Under the pieces are notes generated by a model. That model ran no database searches. It had not been told where the DNA came from and saw only the letters and a list, made by a program, of their open reading frames with translations. A stretch of DNA of 8,562 bases from CBDTYW01 sp965364735 (lineage in GTDB: Bacteria; Actinomycetota; Nitriliruptoria; Nitriliruptorales; Nitriliruptoraceae): positions 1 to 8,562 of the forward strand of contig CBDTYW010000162.1 of NCBI GenBank assembly GCA_965364735.1, written 5' to 3'. Made by a program: the position numbers and the translations under genes. Shown one piece after another: positions 5,371 through 8,562 of this stretch. Position 1 is the first letter of the stretch; the number at the start of each line of letters is the position of its first letter.

Positions 5371-7056
5371 TCAGTGGCTGGTCAAGGCCGCGGGGGCGTC
5401 GGCGGGGACGGCGGGGTTGCGCGGGGCGACCGCAGCGACGCGCTCGTAGGGCGATCCCAGCGGTGGACGGGCGTCGTCGTCGCCCTTGTTCGGCCAGAAC
5501 GACATCGCGCGTTCGGTCATCGCGGTGATCGTCAGCGACGGGTTCACCCCGAGGTTCGCGGTGATCGCAGCGCCGTCGCAGACGTGGACGCCGTCGTGGC
5601 CGTGCAGGCGATGCCACGGGTCGATCACGCCGTCGTCGGGGGTCTCGCCGATCGGGGCGCCACCGATGATGTGGGCAGTGGTCGGCACGTCCATCGTCGC
5701 CTCGAAGATCGAGCCGGCCGCGATGCCGCCCATCTCCTCCGCGCCGATCCGGGCGGCCTCGTTGGCCTGCGGGATCCACGTCGGGTTCGGGGCGCCGTGG
5801 CCCTGCTTGGTCGACAGGTACGAGCCGAACGGGGTGCGCTTGCGGAAGGTCTGCAGCGAGTTGTCGAGCGACTGCATCACGAGGAACGTCACGGTCCGCT
5901 CGGGCCACTCCGTCTGGAACATGTTGCGCAGCAGGTCCTGCGGGCGCGTCACGATCATCTTCGCGAAGCGCAGCTGGCGGGGGATCGACCCGCCCCCGTC
6001 GACCATCGGTGCGACCAGGCCGCGCATCGCGTCGCTGCCGGATCCGTACCGGACCGGCTCGATGTGGGTGTGCTCGTCGACGTGGATCGACGACGTGATG
6101 GCGACGCCCTTGGAGTAGTCCTCGCCGTCGGTGCCGGCCGTCGCGGCGACGATCGCCTCGGAGTTCGTGCGGGTGAGCGAGCCGAGCTTGGGCGAGATCC
6201 GGTCGAGCGGGCCCTCGTCAGCGAACTTGTGGAGCAGCTTCTGGGTGCCGAGCGCGCCGGCCGAGAAGATCACGTGGTCGGCGCGGACGACCGTCCGGTC
6301 GGCGTTCTTGTGCGGCATGCCACCGGGGTTCTTCCCGAGCACCGCCCACTTGCCGTCCGACGCCTTGCGCATCGAGACCACGCGACGGTCCGGGACGACC
6401 TGCACGCCGAGCTGCTCGGCGAGGTGGAGGTAGTTCTGGTCGAGCGAGTTCTTGGCGTTGTGCAGGCAGCCGACCATGCAGTTGCCGCAGCCGATGCAGC
6501 CGGTGCGGTCGGGCCCTGCGCCCCCGAAGAACGGGTCCTCAACGGTGACGCCCGGCTCGCCGAAGTAGACGCCGACCTCCGTCGGGTGCCAGGTGTCCTC
6601 GACGCCCATGCGCCGGCCGATCTTGAGCAGCAGCTCGTCGGCCGCCGTCACGAACGGGACGGTTGTGACGCCGAGCATCTTCTTCGCCTGCGCGTAGTGC
6701 TTGTTGAGCTCGTCGCGCCAGTCGGAGATCCCGGCCCAGGCAGGGTCGTCGAAGAACTGTTCCAGCGGGTCGTAGAGGGTGTTCGCGTAGATCACCGAGC
6801 CCCCGCCGACGGCGGACGCGCTGAGGATGAACACGTCCTTGAGCAGGCTCAGGCGCTGCGCCCCGCGGAACCCGAGCGACGGGAACCAGAAGTAGTTCTT
6901 GAGGTCGCGGTTGGTCGACGGGAGGTTGTCGCGCGTCCACCGGCGGCCCTCCTCGACGACGACCACCGAGTAGCCCTTCTCCGCCAGGCGCAGCGCCGAG
7001 ACGCTGCCGCCGAACCCGGACCCGATGATCACGACGTCGGTCTCGATGGTCTCCAC
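5371..7056 (-). CDS. choD: ChoD-like GMC flavoprotein oxidoreductase (putative cholesterol oxidase)
   Basis: This 561-residue protein is a GMC-family FAD enzyme that, from memory, is close along its whole length to mycobacterial ChoD (Rv3409c, about 578 residues). FAD-binding GSGFGG is at 12-17, VVVVEEGRRW at 31-40 and SAVGGGSVIYANTLY at 81-95. A cysteine cluster C187-x2-C190-x2-C193-x3-C197 precedes HNAKNSLDQNYL. LTRTNSE is at 294-300, THIEPVRYGSGSDAM at 330-344, H462 in AHIIGGAPIG and N505 in NLGVNPSLTI; the last two match the catalytic His/Asn of cholesterol oxidases. The tail WPNKGDDDARPPLG...VPADAPAAL also matches. GTG at 7056 has GGAG 5 bases upstream and places the FAD motif where ChoD has it; ATG 7089 is an in-frame alternative. 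No signal peptide is seen, so it is likely cytoplasmic. Oxidation of a 3-beta-hydroxysterol is the family role; the true substrate is open and no sterol genes lie nearby. Confidence 0.85.
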   Translation of the reverse strand: METIETDVVIIGSGFGGSVSALRLAEKGYSVVVVEEGRRWTRDNLPSTNRDLKNYFWFPSLGFRGAQRLSLLKDVFILSASAVGGGSVIYANTLYDPLEQFFDDPAWAGISDWRDELNKHYAQAKKMLGVTTVPFVTAADELLLKIGRRMGVEDTWHPTEVGVYFGEPGVTVEDPFFGGAGPDRTGCIGCGNCMVGCLHNAKNSLDQNYLHLAEQLGVQVVPDRRVVSMRKASDGKWAVLGKNPGGMPHKNADRTVVRADHVIFSAGALGTQKLLHKFADEGPLDRISPKLGSLTRTNSEAIVAATAGTDGEDYSKGVAITSSIHVDEHTHIEPVRYGSGSDAMRGLVAPMVDGGGSIPRQLRFAKMIVTRPQDLLRNMFQTEWPERTVTFLVMQSLDNSLQTFRKRTPFGSYLSTKQGHGAPNPTWIPQANEAARIGAEEMGGIAAGSIFEATMDVPTTAHIIGGAPIGETPDDGVIDPWHRLHGHDGVHVCDGAAITANLGVNPSLTITAMTERAMSFWPNKGDDDARPPLGSPYERVAAVAPRNPAVPADAPAALTSH

Positions 7057-7061
7057 ATTTG

Positions 7062-7065
7062 CTCC
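7062..7065 (-). promoter_or_regulatory. Ribosome binding site of the choD-like gene
   Basis: GGAG on the minus strand lies 5 bases before GTG at 7056. It favours this start over in-frame ATG codons at 7089 and 7146; the latter falls in the loop of the upstream hairpin. Confidence 0.6.
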
Positions 7066-7085
7066 GTGCTCAGGCGGTGCACGCA

Positions 7086-7112
7086 GCATGGCGCATGGCA
7101 CGGCGGACCGCC
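7086..7112. repeat. Short tandem repeat and palindrome upstream of the choD-like gene
   Basis: GCATGGC occurs twice in tandem (7086-7092 and 7093-7099), followed at once by GGCGG-A-CCGCC (7102-7112), a palindrome with a single central base. They lie 30-56 bases upstream of the choD-like start, where an operator could sit. No regulator is encoded in the window, so a regulatory role is only a possibility. Confidence 0.25.
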
Positions 7113-7131
7113 CACCTCGGAGCGACGGCGA

Positions 7132-7162
7132 ACGCCCCGCCCTCATGACGAGGACGGGGCGT
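7132..7162 (-). terminator. Hairpin terminator after the carboxypeptidase gene
   Basis: ACGCCCCG (7132-7139) pairs perfectly with CGGGGCGT (7155-7162). After one C-A mismatch, CCTC (7141-7144) pairs with GAGG (7150-7153) around the loop ATGAC. The hairpin begins 20 bases past the carboxypeptidase stop on the minus strand and before the choD-like gene. It has no clear U-tract, as is common for GC-rich actinobacterial terminators. It implies that the choD-like gene has its own promoter in 7057-7131. Confidence 0.6.
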
Positions 7163-7182
7163 GAGCCGATGTGCGGGCGGCG

Positions 7183-8562
7183 TCAGCCCTTGCGGCGCAG
7201 CGCAGTCGCGGTGCCGAGAGCCATGAGACCGGCGAGGATCGCGCCGCCGCCGGTGGCGGGGAGCGGGTCCGGCTCGGGGGCCGGCGTGGGCTCCTCCGCA
7301 GCGGCTGCGGTGACGCAGACGTCGCCGAGGTCCTTGGAGTCACCGCGAGCGACGAACACGTCGCGCGTGGTCAGCGTCTCACCGTTGAGCGTGCAGGTGA
7401 ACGTCCACTCCTCCGGGGTCTCCGGGGAGAAGAGCAGGTTCTCCGGCTCGCCCTCGTCCGGCAGGGTGCCGAGCGAGATGTTGAGCTGGTACGGGCCGAC
7501 CGCGGCGAAGTTGATCACGCGGGCGACGTAGGTACCGGGGTTGATGCCGTTGGGCCGAGCGAACTGGATGTACTCGTCGGTGTTGGTCGCGCCGGACGAG
7601 CCGATGACCACGAGGTCCGGCGAGTACAGCTCGAGGTCGTAGTCATCGGCGGGGAGCGTCGAGCCCATCGTCAGCGTGATGGCGTCGATGCCCGGCTCGA
7701 CGACGATCTCGATGTCCTCCGTGGAGACGGCCGGGGGCAGCGGCGTTCCGGTGTGGTCGCTCGAGGAGACCTCGGTCACCGCGGCGCCGACGCTCGGCCC
7801 GGTGGAGTACGGGCGAGCCGAGGAGAACGGACGCGTCGACGGGTTCGTGTGGTACTCGAACGTCCCGCCCTTCGCGACCATCGTCGTGGTGACGGTGTCC
7901 TCGAACTGCGTCTTGTCCCAGAGCGGGAACGTGCCGGAGCGCGTCACCTGGATCTCGGCGCCCGCCGGCGCGGTGCCGGTCAGGACGGAGTGCGTGGCCG
8001 AGTCTGCCGCGTTCTCGAGGGCGAGGAAGTAGGACTCACGGAGCCCGCCACCGACGGTGGCAGCCTCGACGGTCTCGCCCGGGCAGGAACGGCCAGCGCC
8101 GGAGGTCACGGCCGACTGTGCGTCGAGCGCGACGCCGGCAGCGGCGTCGGTGTTGCCGACGTACTCATTGATGACGTTGACGAAGGGCGGGTGGAACTCG
8201 TCCGGCCCGATCTCGAAGGTGTAGCCGTAGCCGCCGGTTGCGTTGTACGAGTAGTCCTCGGTGGTGCCGGTGGTGTCGTAGAGCTCCCAGCCGAACTGGT
8301 TGGAGTAGCCGACCTGAGCTGACATGCGCTCACCGAGCGCCTGCATGCCGTTGTCGCGACCGTCGGCCTGCGTGAAGCACTCGTCCGGCGCGAAGCCGAC
8401 CGGGAGGTCGTCGGGCCCGATGGTGTTCGGCACGACGCCGACGGGGCGCAGCAGCAGGTTCGAGAACGTGTGGTTGGTGAGCAGCGTCGTGACCTGACGC
8501 GTGGAGATGAGGGTGCGGATCGCCTGGGTCTCGGGCTCCGAGAACGGAGCCACGCCCCGGAA
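7183..8562 (-). CDS. Secreted zinc carboxypeptidase (M14) with LPxTG cell-wall anchor, N-terminus beyond the window
   Basis: The 459 visible residues (numbered from the window edge) are the C-terminal part of a peptidase family M14 zinc carboxypeptidase. FRGVAPFSEPETQ matches the carboxypeptidase A element that precedes the late catalytic residues. H31 in LTNHTFSN corresponds to zinc ligand His196, Y95 in LYDTTG to Tyr248, and E117 in YTFEIG to Glu270; the Tyr-Glu spacing of 22 equals that of carboxypeptidase A. The HxxE zinc motif and any signal peptide must lie outside the window. NPSTRPF is at 240-246, and a beta-rich pre-peptidase C-terminal-like domain spans about 284-365. A Cys pair (390, 416) follows, then a proline-rich spacer, LPATG (434-438), a hydrophobic segment and RRKG. 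That is a sortase signal, so the enzyme should be covalently attached to the cell wall and trim peptides outside the cell. Confidence 0.88.
   Translation of the reverse strand, partial: FRGVAPFSEPETQAIRTLISTRQVTTLLTNHTFSNLLLRPVGVVPNTIGPDDLPVGFAPDECFTQADGRDNGMQALGERMSAQVGYSNQFGWELYDTTGTTEDYSYNATGGYGYTFEIGPDEFHPPFVNVINEYVGNTDAAAGVALDAQSAVTSGAGRSCPGETVEAATVGGGLRESYFLALENAADSATHSVLTGTAPAGAEIQVTRSGTFPLWDKTQFEDTVTTTMVAKGGTFEYHTNPSTRPFSSARPYSTGPSVGAAVTEVSSSDHTGTPLPPAVSTEDIEIVVEPGIDAITLTMGSTLPADDYDLELYSPDLVVIGSSGATNTDEYIQFARPNGINPGTYVARVINFAAVGPYQLNISLGTLPDEGEPENLLFSPETPEEWTFTCTLNGETLTTRDVFVARGDSKDLGDVCVTAAAAEEPTPAPEPDPLPATGGGAILAGLMALGTATALRRKG
7249..7263 (-). other. Sortase recognition motif LPATG
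   Basis: LPATG lies 21 residues before the stop and is followed by GG, a hydrophobic run (AILAGLMALGTATAL) and RRKG. This three-part signal is the classic C-terminal cell-wall sorting signal. Cleavage would be expected between T and G. Confidence 0.85.

Noticed and set aside
5258..5908. Upstream extension of the Wzz-like gene to a start at 5908
   Set aside because: The extra 217 residues are an alternative-frame reading of the choD-like gene, rich in Arg and Pro. GTG 5257 has a good ribosome binding site and begins just before the membrane segment.
7057..7146. Start of the choD-like gene at 7146 or 7089
   Set aside because: 7146 lies in the loop of the terminator hairpin, and neither start has as good a ribosome binding site as 7056. 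The extra residues do not look like part of the FAD fold.
5245..7164. A 639-codon plus-strand open frame opposite the choD-like gene
   Set aside because: It is low-complexity Val/Arg/Asp/Gly sequence without recognisable motifs, and the opposite strand encodes a complete GMC oxidoreductase.
7171..8322. A 383-codon plus-strand open frame opposite the carboxypeptidase gene
   Set aside because: Composition is that of a GC-rich antisense shadow. The minus strand holds matching catalytic residues and a sortase signal.

Overview
This is a very GC-rich window that reads like chromosome from a Gram-positive, high-GC actinobacterium (Actinomycetota). Three things point there: nearly every gene starts with GTG; a full-length protein looks like the mycobacterial cholesterol oxidase ChoD; and a secreted carboxypeptidase ends in an LPxTG sortase signal. 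Genus and class cannot be read from the sequence.

Bases 1-5257 form a block of extracellular polysaccharide (EPS, capsule or cell-wall glycan) genes. A GT2 glycosyltransferase leaves the window leftward (675-1, minus strand, C-terminus missing). Head to head with it, sharing one CACGTG hexamer for both GTG starts, a two-gene plus-strand operon encodes two GT4-like glycosyltransferases (676-1830 and 1823-2890, overlapping by 8 bases). Facing that operon from the right is a minus-strand pair: a small Wzz-like chain-length protein (5257-4676), coupled through TGATG to a 621-residue O-antigen ligase/polymerase-like membrane protein (4676-2811). The two operons converge with an 80-base overlap of coding sequence that holds an imperfect inverted repeat. 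A plausible combined role is that the glycosyltransferases build a repeat unit or primer on a lipid carrier, the ligase/polymerase joins or transfers chains outside the membrane, and the Wzz-like protein, with perhaps the Wzz-shaped tail of the ligase itself, sets chain length. No flippase, initiating sugar-phosphate transferase or tyrosine kinase is present here.

Bases 5371-8562 are a different module with much tighter G/C-ending codon use, all on the minus strand: a ChoD-like GMC flavoprotein oxidoreductase (7056-5371) and, upstream of it, the C-terminal 459 residues of a secreted zinc carboxypeptidase (M14 family) with a sortase anchor (8562-7183). A strong hairpin at 7132-7162 probably separates their transcripts. 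There is no intergenic stretch above 300 bases. No RNA gene, CRISPR array, insertion sequence or integrase was seen. Nothing here is a clearly new system; the most unusual points are the ligase with a Wzz-like tail, the shared divergent start hexamer and the long convergent coding overlap.
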